Assembly: GCF_013030265.1 (NCBI RefSeq)
Contig: NZ_WPZQ01000012.1
Span: forward strand, 111,935 to 175,934
Direction: 5' to 3'
Source: Ruegeria arenilitoris
Lineage (GTDB): Bacteria > Pseudomonadota > Alphaproteobacteria > Rhodobacterales > Rhodobacteraceae
Length of the DNA: 64,000 bases
The notes beneath the pieces were generated by a model, which searched no databases, was not told the DNA's origin, and saw nothing but the letters and a program-made list of their open reading frames with translations. Both the position numbers and the translations under genes were made by a program. Of this stretch, positions 7,254 to 16,992 are shown one piece after another; position 1 is the stretch's first letter, and every line of letters starts with the position of its first letter.

Positions 7254-9404
7254 TTATTCTGCGCCTTCCTCTTTCTTTTCTTTCTTCTCGGGAACGATCT
7301 CTTCGCCGGTTTCCTGATCGACAACTTTCATCGACAGGCGCACCTTGCCGCGGTCGTCAAAGCCCAGCAGCTTGACCTTTACTTCCTGACCTTCCTTCAG
7401 AACATCCGACGGGTGGTTCAGGCGGCGGTTTTCGATCTGGGACACGTGTACCAGACCATCGCGCTTGCCAAAGAAGTTCACGAAGGCACCGAAGTCGACG
7501 ATCTTGACCACTTTGCCGGTGTAGACCTGACCTTCTTCTGGCTCGGCCACGATCGAATAGATCATGTCATAGGCCTTCTTGATCGATTCACCGTCGGGCG
7601 AGGCGATCTTGATGACGCCGTCGTCGTTGATGTCGACCTTGGCACCCGAGGTTTCCACGATCTCGCGGATGACCTTACCGCCCGAGCCGATCACTTCACG
7701 GATCTTGTCGGTCGGGATGTTCATGGTCTCGATGCGCGGGGCGTGGACCGAGAATTCGTTGGTCTCGGACAGGGCTTTGCCCATCTCGCCCAGAATGTGC
7801 ATCCGGCCTTCTTTGGCCTGTGCCAGAGCGGTTTCCATGATCTGCGGCGTGATGCCTGCGACCTTGATGTCCATCTGCAGCGAGGTGATGCCGTTCTCGG
7901 TACCTGCCACTTTGAAGTCCATGTCACCCAAGTGGTCTTCGTCACCCAGGATGTCGGTCAGAACAGCGTAATCACCGTCATCTTCAAGGATCAGACCCAT
8001 GGCAACACCGGCAACCGGAGCTTTCAGCGGAACACCCGCATCCATCATCGACAGCGAACCGCCGCAGACAGAAGCCATCGAGGACGAGCCGTTGGATTCA
8101 GTGATCTCCGACACCACACGGATGGTATAGGGGAAGTCGGTCGGTGCGGGCAGAACAGCCTGCAGCGCGCGCCATGCCAGCTTGCCGTGACCGATTTCGC
8201 GGCGACCGGGCGAACCAACGCGGCCAACTTCACCAACCGAATACGGAGGGAAGTTGTAGTGTAGCAGGAAGTTCGATTTGAAGTTGCCGTGCAGTGCGTC
8301 GATGAACTGTTCGTCGTCACCGGTGCCCAGCGTGGTCACTGCCAGCGCCTGTGTTTCACCACGGGTGAACAGGGCAGAACCGTGCGTACGCGGCAGCAGT
8401 GAGGTTTCAGCATCGATGGCACGGACATCGGTGGTCGAGCGACCGTCGATGCGCTTGCCGCCTTTGACAACGTCGCCGCGCAGGATGCCTGCTTCCAGCT
8501 TTTTCATCGCCGAACCCAGGTTGCCGTCTTCCAGCTGTTCCTCGGTCAGCGCTTCCTTGATCGCTTCCCGGGCAGCGGCAACAGCGGCGGTGCGCTCTTG
8601 CTTGTCGGTGATCGCGAAGGCGGCGCGCATCTGCTCTTCACCGGCGGCTGCAACGGCAGCGTACAGTTCCGAATAATCGGGCGCTTCGAATTCAAACGGC
8701 TCTTTGGCGGTTTCTTCGGCCAGATCGATGATCAGGTCCAGAACCGGCTGGATCTGCTCATGCGCGAAGTTCACGGCGCCCAGCATTTCAGCCTCGGACA
8801 GCTCGTAAGCTTCGGATTCAACCATCATCACGGCGTTCTTGGTGCCAGCAACAACCAGGTCCAGACGCTGTTCCGGGTTCAGGCGCAGGTCCTGCATGTC
8901 GTCCACGGTCGGGTTCAGGACATATTCGCCATCCACGAAACCAACGCGGGCACCTGCGATCGGACCACGGAACGGTGCGCCCGAGATGGTCAGGGCAGCC
9001 GAAGCGGCGATCATCGCAACGATGTCAGGGTCGTTGACCAGATCGTGGCTCAGCACGGTGCACATCACCAGAACTTCGTTTTTGAAGCCGTCAACGAACA
9101 GCGGGCGGATCGGACGGTCGATCAGACGCGCGGTCAGCGTCTCTTTCTCGGTCGGGCGCGCCTCGCGCTTGAAGAAGCCACCCGGAACCTTACCGGCGGC
9201 ATAGTATTTCTCTTGATAATGCACGGTCAGCGGGAAAAAATCCTGACCGGGCTTTTGTTGCTTGGCAAAGGTTACGTTCGCCATGACGCTGGTTTCGCCC
9301 AGCGTGGCAATCACGGTGCCGTCGGCCTGGCGCGCAACTTTGCCAGTTTCCAGTGTGAGCGTCTCTTCGCCCCACTGCATCGATTTCTTAGTTACATCAA
9401 ACAT
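7254..9404 (-). CDS. pnp: Polyribonucleotide nucleotidyltransferase (PNPase)
   Basis: This 716-residue protein is a full-length bacterial PNPase, the phosphorolytic 3'-5' exoribonuclease of the RNA degradosome. It has the first RNase PH domain (from [22 protein letters not shown]), an alpha-helical linker, the second RNase PH domain with [16 protein letters not shown] and the SMAS/CGGSL region, a KH domain ([16 protein letters not shown], about 560-620) and an S1 domain with [16 protein letters not shown] near 635, ending in a charged tail. Its leader has a strong hairpin, as expected if it is autoregulated. It is unusually far from rpsO here. Confidence 0.98.
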   Translation of the reverse strand: MFDVTKKSMQWGEETLTLETGKVARQADGTVIATLGETSVMANVTFAKQQKPGQDFFPLTVHYQEKYYAAGKVPGGFFKREARPTEKETLTARLIDRPIRPLFVDGFKNEVLVMCTVLSHDLVNDPDIVAMIAASAALTISGAPFRGPIAGARVGFVDGEYVLNPTVDDMQDLRLNPEQRLDLVVAGTKNAVMMVESEAYELSEAEMLGAVNFAHEQIQPVLDLIIDLAEETAKEPFEFEAPDYSELYAAVAAAGEEQMRAAFAITDKQERTAAVAAAREAIKEALTEEQLEDGNLGSAMKKLEAGILRGDVVKGGKRIDGRSTTDVRAIDAETSLLPRTHGSALFTRGETQALAVTTLGTGDDEQFIDALHGNFKSNFLLHYNFPPYSVGEVGRVGSPGRREIGHGKLAWRALQAVLPAPTDFPYTIRVVSEITESNGSSSMASVCGGSLSMMDAGVPLKAPVAGVAMGLILEDDGDYAVLTDILGDEDHLGDMDFKVAGTENGITSLQMDIKVAGITPQIMETALAQAKEGRMHILGEMGKALSETNEFSVHAPRIETMNIPTDKIREVIGSGGKVIREIVETSGAKVDINDDGVIKIASPDGESIKKAYDMIYSIVAEPEEGQVYTGKVVKIVDFGAFVNFFGKRDGLVHVSQIENRRLNHPSDVLKEGQEVKVKLLGFDDRGKVRLSMKVVDQETGEEIVPEKKEKKEEGAE

Positions 9405-9419
9405 ATGCGTATCCTAGAT

Positions 9420-9448
9420 GGGAGCACTCCCGGCCCTCCGGGTCTCCC
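9420..9448 (-). promoter_or_regulatory. pnp leader hairpin
   Basis: The region just upstream of pnp holds nested inverted repeats: an outer GGGAG/CTCCC pair and an inner CCCGG-CCCT-CCGGG pair. The structure ends about 15 nt before the pnp ATG. In E. coli, PNPase represses itself through an RNase III-cleaved leader hairpin. The placement here suggests a similar arrangement, though the sequence is not homologous by eye. Confidence 0.4.
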
Positions 9449-9631
9449 GTTTGCATGGCGGCCCCATTGCCGCCGACCCCAATTTATCTTCCATTCGAGT
9501 GCCGGGGTCAGGGCACAACGTCTCAGATACCGCGCGCATACATGAGAATGGGCCGAATTAAAAGAGGTCTCACTTTCGTGGGCGATCATCAGCCTCGACA
9601 GATCGAAAATCAGCCGAACACCTGCCCAAAC

Positions 9632-10519
9632 TCAAAACGACCGCTCGCGAGATTTGCGCAGCGCGCGAATGTCAGTCTCAGTTTCAGGGTCTGTGGGTTG
9701 CACTGGTTTCCTCTGGGCCTCGGGGCTTCCGTCAAACTTCAACAGGGCCAGAGCCGATGCCGACCAGATCCACGAATTCAGCCACAAAAGCCCGGCTAAG
9801 GCGGCTATGCCTTGGAGTATGATATCCAGGTCAAAATCCGGCAAAGCCTGCCCCGTAACGATGGAAATTATGGATACGACGAGTGGTAGAACCGCGAACA
9901 GAAGCGTTAACAGTTCAAAATAAAACTGCAGGAAGAAAGACACGAAAAAGATGCAGAACAGCGGCAGAAAGCTGCGTCCGAGGCCATAAAAGAAACCATT
10001 GCTTGGCGTTCTGTGGCCCGCTTCTCTGGCAGCATTTGCCAGCGGCACCGCCATGATGGCGTAAGTAACCGTCAGAACCACGACGACGACGGCTATCTTG
10101 ATGCTCACCGCGATCAAGGCAAAGGCAACTTGGGTGGATTGCGGTGTGTTCTTGAACGCATCCAACGAAATGGGTACGCCGACCTGCCACATGGCGACCA
10201 GAACAGCGATGGCGTTAGCAAGCAAGACCAAACCGCCCACCACGACAAAAAAGAAGACCCCGTACATAAACGAGTTCAGTGCCAGAATCTTGAAGTCAGT
10301 CTGGCGTAAATCACCCTTTACTGCCAACGCCACGCGAATGCCGAACAGGCTGATGAACATGGCTGTGACTGGTCCGCTGACGTAGCTTGCGAAGCCGAGT
10401 GTAACGATACCCAGTACAGCCCAAACCACAAACGAAGCGGCGCTGATCAGGATCACGGGAACAACCATTCGCGCAAAAACGCCAAATGACAGAAGTAACG
10501 AACTGAATATAAGGGTCAT
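9632..10519 (-). CDS. Multi-spanning membrane protein of unknown function
   Basis: This 295-residue protein has about six hydrophobic segments (about 1-40, 45-65, 82-112, 135-165, 185-225 and 235-260) and a charged cytoplasmic tail ending PETETDIRALRKSRERSF. No catalytic or transport motif is recognised. It lies upstream of pnp in the same direction with about 230 bp between, so independent transcription is likely. Confidence 0.75.
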   Translation of the reverse strand: MTLIFSSLLLSFGVFARMVVPVILISAASFVVWAVLGIVTLGFASYVSGPVTAMFISLFGIRVALAVKGDLRQTDFKILALNSFMYGVFFFVVVGGLVLLANAIAVLVAMWQVGVPISLDAFKNTPQSTQVAFALIAVSIKIAVVVVVLTVTYAIMAVPLANAAREAGHRTPSNGFFYGLGRSFLPLFCIFFVSFFLQFYFELLTLLFAVLPLVVSIISIVTGQALPDFDLDIILQGIAALAGLLWLNSWIWSASALALLKFDGSPEAQRKPVQPTDPETETDIRALRKSRERSF

Positions 10520-10771
10520 TGGTAGGCGCCTTTGAAAGAAGGGTGGTACGCACGCCAGACGGCAATCCGGTCCGGCCGACGGTTTTATAAGTTTTGAGCA
10601 ATAGCCTGAATGATCGAATTCTTGTTTTGCGGGAATCTACCTAAAGGAGATTTGTTTGCAAGATCAACCAAACCCGAAGTTGGTGAAGCGCTACCCTTCT
10701 CAACAGTAAAATTAACATATGGAATTTTGAAAATATGATCTACCATCCGATCAGGGATCGGAGGGAGTGAG

Positions 10772-12145
10772 ATGAAAGCACGTGCAATCGGACTTGCGTT
10801 TGGCCTTTTGGCATCCGCCGCTGCGGCACAGGATGCGCCTGAACAAACGCTGTTCACCAATGTCCATGTTTTTGACGGTTTAAATGAACAACGGATTGAG
10901 AATGCAAGCGTTCTGGTCGAAGGCAACCTGATCAAGACCGTTTCGACAGATGCGATCGATGCGCCGGATGCCACGGTGATTGATGGTGGTGGGCGCACCC
11001 TGTCACCGGGTTTTATCGAAACACACGCTCATCTGATGCTGATGGGGCCAAGCATTCCCGCGATGGAGGCAAATGCCACTTGGGAAGACTTTGGCATCCA
11101 CGGTACCCGCATGGCCGAGATGTATCTGATGCAGGGTTTCACGACCGTGCGGGATGCCGGTGGTGCAAACGGCGGATTGCGACGGGCAATTGATGCAGGC
11201 CAGATTCTCGGCCCACGCTATTATCCCTCTGGCGCATTTCTGGGCACGCGTGGTGGTCACGCAGATTTCGCCAGCTTCACCTCGCCACCCGGTGCCTCGA
11301 CCAATTTCGGACGCCTGAACATGGCGCAGGAGGTGGACAGCGTTGCGGATGTTCAGAAGTTTGGTCGAAACAATTTCCGCATGGGTGCAACCCAATTAAA
11401 ATACATGCAGTCAGGTGGTGTGGTTTCGGCCTTTGATCCGTGGCAACTGCTGGCCGGTTCCCCCGAGGAAATCGAGGCCGCCGTGCAGGTTGCGAATGAG
11501 TATGGCAGCTACGTGATGGCCCATTCCTATCGGAAAGAAGCGATCATGAATGCCCTGAATGCGGGCGTCAAAAGTATCGAACACGGGTTCTCTTTCGACT
11601 GTGAAATCGCGGCACTGATGAATGAGAAAGGGGCTTATATCACAACTAATCTGACGGCCTTTGATCCCGGTCTTCTGGAAATCCCCGCAGTAGCAAGCGT
11701 TCCTTCGAGCCTTGCCAAGGCCAAGTCCGCGTCCGAAACCTTTGCCGGGTATATCGACAACATGCGCGAATGCCCCGTCAAACGCGGTTTCCAGACGGAT
11801 TGCGTCGGCTCGGTCGAGGCGTGCAATATTCAGATTGCCTATGAAAAGAAGCTCAACAATGATTTCTTCGGGCCTCTCACTTCGATGGTCACTTTGACCT
11901 CAACAGGGGGTGAAATCGTTGCACTGTCCGGTGACTTCATGAACCCTTATCCCGCAGGCAAGCTCGGCGTGATCGAAGAGGGGGCTTATGCGGATATCCT
12001 GCTGATTGACGGCAACCCGCTCGAGGATTTCTCGGTCGTGGGAACAGGCGATCAGTGGTTTGGTGCCGATCCAAGACCCGAAAGCCCGGAAACGATCCGA
12101 CTGATCATGAAGGATGGCGTGATCTACAAGAACACGCTGCAATGA
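10772..12145 (+). CDS. Exported amidohydrolase family protein
   Basis: This 457-residue protein has a cleavable signal peptide (MKARAIGLAFGLLASAAAA) and an imidazolonepropionase/Xaa-Pro dipeptidase-like TIM-barrel amidohydrolase. Candidate metal ligands are ETHAHL near residue 91, a Lys in TQLKYMQSGG (the usual carboxylated Lys), His in MAHSYRKEA, His in IEHGFS, and Asp in FQTDCVG. The C-terminal composite beta domain contains KLGVIEEGAYADILLIDGNPL. The family hydrolyses amide bonds in dipeptides or cyclic ureas in the periplasm; substrate unknown. It heads a plus-strand cluster with DUF3299 and porin genes. Confidence 0.9.
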   Translation: MKARAIGLAFGLLASAAAAQDAPEQTLFTNVHVFDGLNEQRIENASVLVEGNLIKTVSTDAIDAPDATVIDGGGRTLSPGFIETHAHLMLMGPSIPAMEANATWEDFGIHGTRMAEMYLMQGFTTVRDAGGANGGLRRAIDAGQILGPRYYPSGAFLGTRGGHADFASFTSPPGASTNFGRLNMAQEVDSVADVQKFGRNNFRMGATQLKYMQSGGVVSAFDPWQLLAGSPEEIEAAVQVANEYGSYVMAHSYRKEAIMNALNAGVKSIEHGFSFDCEIAALMNEKGAYITTNLTAFDPGLLEIPAVASVPSSLAKAKSASETFAGYIDNMRECPVKRGFQTDCVGSVEACNIQIAYEKKLNNDFFGPLTSMVTLTSTGGEIVALSGDFMNPYPAGKLGVIEEGAYADILLIDGNPLEDFSVVGTGDQWFGADPRPESPETIRLIMKDGVIYKNTLQ

Positions 12146-12190
12146 TCTAAGGTGGAACTGCCGCAATACGCGATGCGACGGAGAACGCAG

Positions 12191-12955
12191 ATGAAAACCC
12201 TGTTTCGGCTGATCACGATGGCTGCGCTGCTTTTGGCGGGGCAGGCCTCTTTTGCCGCGCCAGGTGTCGCGCTGGACTGGTCCGATCTGCCCGACCCGTC
12301 TGTGCAGGTCTTTGAGGATCCGTATCGCGACCTCAGTCCGGAACAGTTTGATGATCTGCTGTTTGTCGTCCGGCTGCGGGGCAGGTTGGCTCAGGATATC
12401 GGCAGCGCGGAAGAGCGGCAGAAGTGGCAGGAGTTGCTGACTGAGACCGAAGAGGCGCTGGCGGCGGATGATATCGATGTCGACTGGCTGTTGGACCAGC
12501 GGCAGGAGGTGACCGAGCGCCGCAAGAAAGCCGGAACCGCAGGTAACCCGGAATTTGATGGTCAGACCATTACGCTTGCGGGATTTGCCATTCCCGCCCC
12601 GCCTGATCCGGATGGTCAACCGGTCGCCTATCTGGTGCCCGAACGTGGCATGTGCAGCCATATGCCACCCCCACCACCCAACCAGATGATCCGGGTGCGT
12701 CTGAACGGTGACTGGGCGCCCGCATACTTTCACGAACCCGTGCGTCTTACTGGGCTGCTTACCATCGATCCCACGGATCTGAAAATGGTCGTCGTTGACG
12801 GGCTGATGCCGATGCGCGCGACATTTCAACTGAATGCAGACAGCGTCGAGACACTTGAAACCCGTGGTGATCAGCTCGAGTGGACACAAAGCGTCGCCGA
12901 CCGCCTTCGCGCTGCGGGCAATCGTAAAACCGGCGGCCCTAAGGTTTCTGAATGA
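12191..12955 (+). CDS. Exported DUF3299 domain protein
   Basis: This 254-residue protein has a signal peptide (MKTLFRLITMAALLLAGQASFA), a charged helical region (about 45-115), and a DUF3299 beta domain carrying ITLAGFAIPAPP and the signature RGMCSHMPPPPPNQ, with Cys155 and His157. The Cys/His/polyproline signature suggests a ligand or metal site, but the family has no established function. The start at 12191 has a GGAG site and the signal peptide begins there. Its stop overlaps the porin start by 4 bp (ATGA), implying translational coupling and a shared periplasmic or outer-membrane role. Confidence 0.85.
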   Translation: MKTLFRLITMAALLLAGQASFAAPGVALDWSDLPDPSVQVFEDPYRDLSPEQFDDLLFVVRLRGRLAQDIGSAEERQKWQELLTETEEALAADDIDVDWLLDQRQEVTERRKKAGTAGNPEFDGQTITLAGFAIPAPPDPDGQPVAYLVPERGMCSHMPPPPPNQMIRVRLNGDWAPAYFHEPVRLTGLLTIDPTDLKMVVVDGLMPMRATFQLNADSVETLETRGDQLEWTQSVADRLRAAGNRKTGGPKVSE

Positions 12956-14133
12956 TCCGGTCTCTGGCCCTTGCACTGCTGTCGTTGTTGTTTCTCGACA
13001 AAGCGGTTGCGCAAGGTTTATCCGGCCCATCCTCGGTCGAAGCCGAACTTGAACCCGGCGATGGGCTTACCGATCCGCAATACCGTTCCGATTTTCCGCG
13101 TAATATCGCCCCCGGCTGGTTCGCTTGGAAAGATCGGCTGGCTGAAAGTGGGTTCCGTTTCAACATCGACTATCTGGCGCTGGGCCAGGCTACAAATGCA
13201 GATATTGGCACTGGTGAGGCTGCCAGCGGTATCGCCCGGCTCTACGGCAGTTGGCAGGCCACCGAGAGGGGTTCTTTGACCTTCAAGATCGAGAACCGAC
13301 ACAGCTATACCGAGGTCGCACCGCAATTTCTGGGTCTGAACGGTGGCGCACAATCGATCACCGGAACGGCTTTTAATGACAACGGGTTGCTGCTGACCAA
13401 CCTGTTCTGGACCCAGCGGGCTGCAGACGGATCCTGGACGTTGCAGTTTGGTCAGATCGACGTGACAGACTTTGTCGATGTTTACGGTCTGGTCAGTCCC
13501 TATAGCGGGTTTCAGAACCTCGCATTCAACACCAACCCAACTATCAACGCTCCGAATCCGGGGCTGGGGATTGCGGGGGGTCTCAAGCTCAGCAGTAATT
13601 TCTACGCTGTGGCCAGCGTCGCGGATGCCAATGCAGATCCTTCGGACCCGAATTTCGATGTCTTCAGCGACGGAAACCTCTTCAAGTCACTCGAAATCGG
13701 ATACACCTCGGGATTTGATCGCATCTATTTCGACAACGTGCACCTGACGCTCTGGCATGCAGATGCTGCCGATGATGGCAGTCGTCCCGAAGACTATGGT
13801 GGTGCATTTTCTGCCGCGTGGTTCGTGGACAACAAATGGATGCCCTTCATTCGTGCAGGCGCAGCCAAGGGAACGGCTGCTCTGTATCAGCGCTCGGTTT
13901 CGGCCGGTTTGGGATATTACGGGCGCAATACCGATCTTGCCGGGCTGGGCCTGAACTGGGCAGAGGCACGCGGGGTCGATGGGGATCAGTTTACGCTCGA
14001 GGCGTTTTACCGGTTCTCGATTTCGCCCGGCTTGCAGATCACGCCGTCGGTACAACTCATCTCAAACCCGCTGCTCAACCCCGATCAGGACAGTATCGCC
14101 CTGTTCGGATTGCGGACCCGGATCGTGTTCTGA
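12952..14133 (+). CDS. Carbohydrate-selective porin, OprB-like
   Basis: This 393-residue protein has a signal peptide (cleavage near AVA-QGL) and many amphipathic beta strands. It contains OprB-like features such as WQATERGSLTFKIENRHSY and a C-terminal part with TLEAFYRFSISPGLQITPSVQLISNP, and it ends in the barrel-type terminus LRTRIVF. OprB-like porins pass sugars or other small organics across the outer membrane. Overlap with the DUF3299 gene suggests co-expression, and the neighbouring amidohydrolase and sulfatase are also exported, so it may import their products. Confidence 0.85.
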   Translation: MIRSLALALLSLLFLDKAVAQGLSGPSSVEAELEPGDGLTDPQYRSDFPRNIAPGWFAWKDRLAESGFRFNIDYLALGQATNADIGTGEAASGIARLYGSWQATERGSLTFKIENRHSYTEVAPQFLGLNGGAQSITGTAFNDNGLLLTNLFWTQRAADGSWTLQFGQIDVTDFVDVYGLVSPYSGFQNLAFNTNPTINAPNPGLGIAGGLKLSSNFYAVASVADANADPSDPNFDVFSDGNLFKSLEIGYTSGFDRIYFDNVHLTLWHADAADDGSRPEDYGGAFSAAWFVDNKWMPFIRAGAAKGTAALYQRSVSAGLGYYGRNTDLAGLGLNWAEARGVDGDQFTLEAFYRFSISPGLQITPSVQLISNPLLNPDQDSIALFGLRTRIVF

Positions 14134-14142
14134 GCCTGCCTC

Positions 14143-15045
14143 TCACATCGCCAGCTTGCGTAATTGCTGCCACAACAAATCTACGGCCGGCTGATCCAGA
14201 TCGGTTTTTCGGGCAGCGCAAATATTCCATGTAATCTGCGGCTCGGTTTCGATCAGTTTTACCGAACCGGAAGAGGCCAGTTCGCTGAACGTCTCAGGCA
14301 TTCCACCAACCACGAAAGCACTGTCATCCAGCAGCGAGGCCAGAAAGGCATAGTCGTCACTTTCGATCTGGGGCAGAGTTCTGACCTTTTGTGCCGCCTC
14401 TTCGTTCCCACCCAGTGCCTTGGTCAGTGCCGCGCGCCAATGTTTGTGCAAATGTGGTGAGGCAAAGGGATACTCAAACACGTCACGCAATTTGCAAACG
14501 GGGGCGTCGTGCAGCGGATGACTGACATGCGCAGCAAATACCACGGCGCGTTTTTCGAACATCATCAACTCGATGTTTTCGGTTTCCGGCGTATGGGTCA
14601 GATCGCCCACATAGATATCGATTTCGCGGTTCTCCAGCATCTCGATCGGCGCTTGCCGGGCACTGACCGACACACTGACCCGTAATCCCGGAGAGACCTG
14701 CAGCGCTGCTTGCATCGCAGGTTTGATCAGGGTCCGGGGTGTCAGCGGCCCGCACCCTATCCGCACGGCTTGTCCCGCATCTGATCGAATATTCGCAATC
14801 TGCAGCTCGCAGGTCTGAAGTTCCGACTGCAGTTTTCGGGCAATGGGCAGAAATTCCTGCCCCTTGCGTGTCAGACCACTGTTGCCACGCTTTCGGTGAA
14901 ACAGGGGAAACCCCACTTGGTCTTCCGCCATTGCGACATAGCGTGACAAAGACGCGTTCGACACGCCCATGCGTTTGGCAGCGTCCTGAAAGTTACCGGT
15001 ATCGGCAAGATTCAAGAAGGCGGACAGGGATTTCTCATTCAGCAT
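14143..15045 (-). CDS. LysR family transcriptional regulator
   Basis: This 300-residue protein has a standard LysR N-terminal winged helix (residues 1-60, FLNLADTGNFQDAAKRMGVSNASLSRY) and a periplasmic-binding-protein-like effector domain starting near VRIGCGPLTPRT. It is divergent from the sulfatase gene and convergent with the porin gene. The likely target is the sulfatase promoter; TTTCAG repeats in the 148-bp intergenic region could be part of its site. Effector unknown. Confidence 0.92.
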   Translation of the reverse strand: MLNEKSLSAFLNLADTGNFQDAAKRMGVSNASLSRYVAMAEDQVGFPLFHRKRGNSGLTRKGQEFLPIARKLQSELQTCELQIANIRSDAGQAVRIGCGPLTPRTLIKPAMQAALQVSPGLRVSVSVSARQAPIEMLENREIDIYVGDLTHTPETENIELMMFEKRAVVFAAHVSHPLHDAPVCKLRDVFEYPFASPHLHKHWRAALTKALGGNEEAAQKVRTLPQIESDDYAFLASLLDDSAFVVGGMPETFSELASSGSVKLIETEPQITWNICAARKTDLDQPAVDLLWQQLRKLAM

Positions 15046-15193
15046 CGCGGTCTCGAAAATTTCAGATTTCGCGTATTACGTTTCAGAATTTGCAAAAATG
15101 TAAACCCGCATTGCGAGATGAACGAGCCTGCCGCTAGGAAATATCTAATCTGGCCGTTTGGTCATTTTTCATCGTTCTCAGGAGTTTAACCCG

Positions 15194-16762
15194 GTGCTTC
15201 AGATCAAATCGATAGCGTATACCGCTGCTGCCGCATTCTGTGCGCTCGCGTCGGCAGCCGTTGCAGAAACCGAAAAACCAAACATTCTCGTCATCATGGC
15301 CGATGATGTCGGCTGGGCCAGTCTTAGCAGTTATCATCAGGGCATCAAAAGCATCCAGACCCCCAATCTTGATCAGCTTGCGGCTCAGGGTGCGCGTCTG
15401 ACAGATTACTATGCGCAACCCAGTTGTACGGCGGGCCGGTCAGCCTTCATCACCGGCCAATATCCGGTACGGACCGGCATGCACACCGTTGGTCTGCCGG
15501 GTGATCCGGTGGGTCTGAGCGACGAGGATCCGACACTGGCCAATATTCTGAAATCTTTGGGTTATACGACCGGACAATTTGGCAAGAACCATCTGGGCGA
15601 CCTCAACAAGTTCCTGCCAACGGTCAAAGGCTTCGATGAATACTGGGGCTGGCTCTATCACCTCAATGCAATGGAATACACGTCAGACCCGGATTGGCCC
15701 AAGGACCCGGAATTTGAACAGCAATTCGGTCCGCGCAACATCATTCATTCTTTTGCGACAGACACCGTGGACGAAACCGTCGATCCCCGTTGGGGCGTGG
15801 TTGGCAAACAGCGCATCGTTGACGATGGTCCCGCCCCACCGGAGCGCCAGAAAACGCTGGATGACGAGGTCACGGCCCATACCATCGACTTCATCAACCG
15901 TGCCGTCGACAGCGAAACACCGTTTTTTGTCTGGATGGCCCCGGCGCGCGCGCATGTCTGGACCCATCTCAGCCCCGAATACGAGGCGATGCTGGGCGAT
16001 GGTCGCGGCCTGCAGGACGTCGTGATGAAAGAGTTGGACGACAATGTTGGCAAGGTCACCGCTCATCTCGAAGAACTGGGGATCGCAGACAACACCATCG
16101 TCATTTTCACTTCGGATAATGGTCCCGAAACGATGACATGGCCCGATGGCGGTACCACGCCGTTCCACGGCGAAAAGGGCACGACGTGGGAAGGCGGATT
16201 TCGCGTGCCGGCCATCATTCGCTGGCCCGGCAAGATTGCGGAAGGCCAGGTTTTGAACGGTATCTTCGACGGCATGGACTGGATGCCCACACTGGTCGCC
16301 GCAGCCGGTGGCCCGCAGGATTTGCCTGCTGATCTGCTGGACGGGTTCGAAGGCTACAAGGTTCATCTGGATGGCTACAATCAGCTTTCCTATCTGACCG
16401 GAGACACGCCAAGCAACCGCAAGGAAATTGTCTATTACGAAGGCACGGATCTGCAGGCAGTGCGCTACAACGACTGGAAGGCACATTTCACCATTCAGGA
16501 AAAAGGCTGGGCCGGCCCCAAAGAAGAACTGAATGCGCCGCTTCTGTTCAACCTGCGCCGCGACCCCTACGAAAAGGCAGCCGAGGAATCCGGCATGTAC
16601 ACGCGCTGGATGGGCAACAAGATGTGGGCATTTGGCCCCGCAGCCCGTCTGGTTCAGGCGCATCTGGGCACATTTGCCGAGTTCCCACCGCGTGGCGCGA
16701 CTGTTGGTAACGAAACGCATGTTCAGGAACAGGTCAACAGCGAAGGCGGGATGTCTCAGTAA
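15194..16762 (+). CDS. Exported sulfatase (formylglycine type)
   Basis: This 522-residue arylsulfatase-family hydrolase has a signal peptide (SIAYTAAAAFCALASAAVA). The N-terminal metal site is MADDVG (Asp37, Asp38). The modification site is SCTAGRS with Cys78, the C-x-A-x-R variant of the usual C-x-P-x-R. FGKNHLGD supplies the active-site Lys and His, and FTSDNGPE gives further metal ligands. Activity requires conversion of Cys78 to formylglycine by an enzyme not in this window. The GTG at 15194 was chosen because AGGAG lies 9 nt upstream and the signal peptide starts there. Substrate sulfate ester unknown. Confidence 0.92.
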   Translation: MLQIKSIAYTAAAAFCALASAAVAETEKPNILVIMADDVGWASLSSYHQGIKSIQTPNLDQLAAQGARLTDYYAQPSCTAGRSAFITGQYPVRTGMHTVGLPGDPVGLSDEDPTLANILKSLGYTTGQFGKNHLGDLNKFLPTVKGFDEYWGWLYHLNAMEYTSDPDWPKDPEFEQQFGPRNIIHSFATDTVDETVDPRWGVVGKQRIVDDGPAPPERQKTLDDEVTAHTIDFINRAVDSETPFFVWMAPARAHVWTHLSPEYEAMLGDGRGLQDVVMKELDDNVGKVTAHLEELGIADNTIVIFTSDNGPETMTWPDGGTTPFHGEKGTTWEGGFRVPAIIRWPGKIAEGQVLNGIFDGMDWMPTLVAAAGGPQDLPADLLDGFEGYKVHLDGYNQLSYLTGDTPSNRKEIVYYEGTDLQAVRYNDWKAHFTIQEKGWAGPKEELNAPLLFNLRRDPYEKAAEESGMYTRWMGNKMWAFGPAARLVQAHLGTFAEFPPRGATVGNETHVQEQVNSEGGMSQ

Positions 16763-16792
16763 CGGTTGACGTCGAACCTAAGAAGTAGAAAG

Positions 16793-16817
16793 CGCCTGTC
16801 GAAAGATGGGCGTTTTT
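16793..16817 (+). terminator. Intrinsic terminator after sulfatase gene
   Basis: An 8-bp stem (CGCCTGTC with GATGGGCG, two G-U pairs in RNA) is closed by a GAAA tetraloop and followed by TTTTT, about 30 bp after the sulfatase stop. It separates sulfatase transcription from the BCCT transporter. Confidence 0.75.
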
Positions 16818-16992
16818 GCCTTACTTATTCTGTAAAATGAATGCATTTGGTGAAATTATGCTGTCAGTGTAAGCTGTTACCACAAAGCCCGCGGTCGATA
16901 TGACGGTAACGCGCCAAGGGGGTAACACACTCATAACCGTCCGCTGACCGAATACCTTGGCGTTTGCACTTGGCGAACAGAAGGGCAAACGA

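Noticed and set aside
7149..9545. Long plus-strand open frames opposite pnp (371 and 315 codons)
   Set aside because: They lie antisense to a clearly conserved pnp, have low-complexity His/Asp/Gln-rich content and no ribosome sites; they are shadows of a GC-rich gene.
11900..13030. 376-codon minus-strand frame across amidohydrolase and DUF3299
   Set aside because: It crosses two real genes and the coupled porin start; composition is typical of an antisense shadow.
15683..16720. 345-codon minus-strand frame inside the sulfatase gene
   Set aside because: It is antisense to a full-length sulfatase with all active-site motifs, and its own translation shows no domain.
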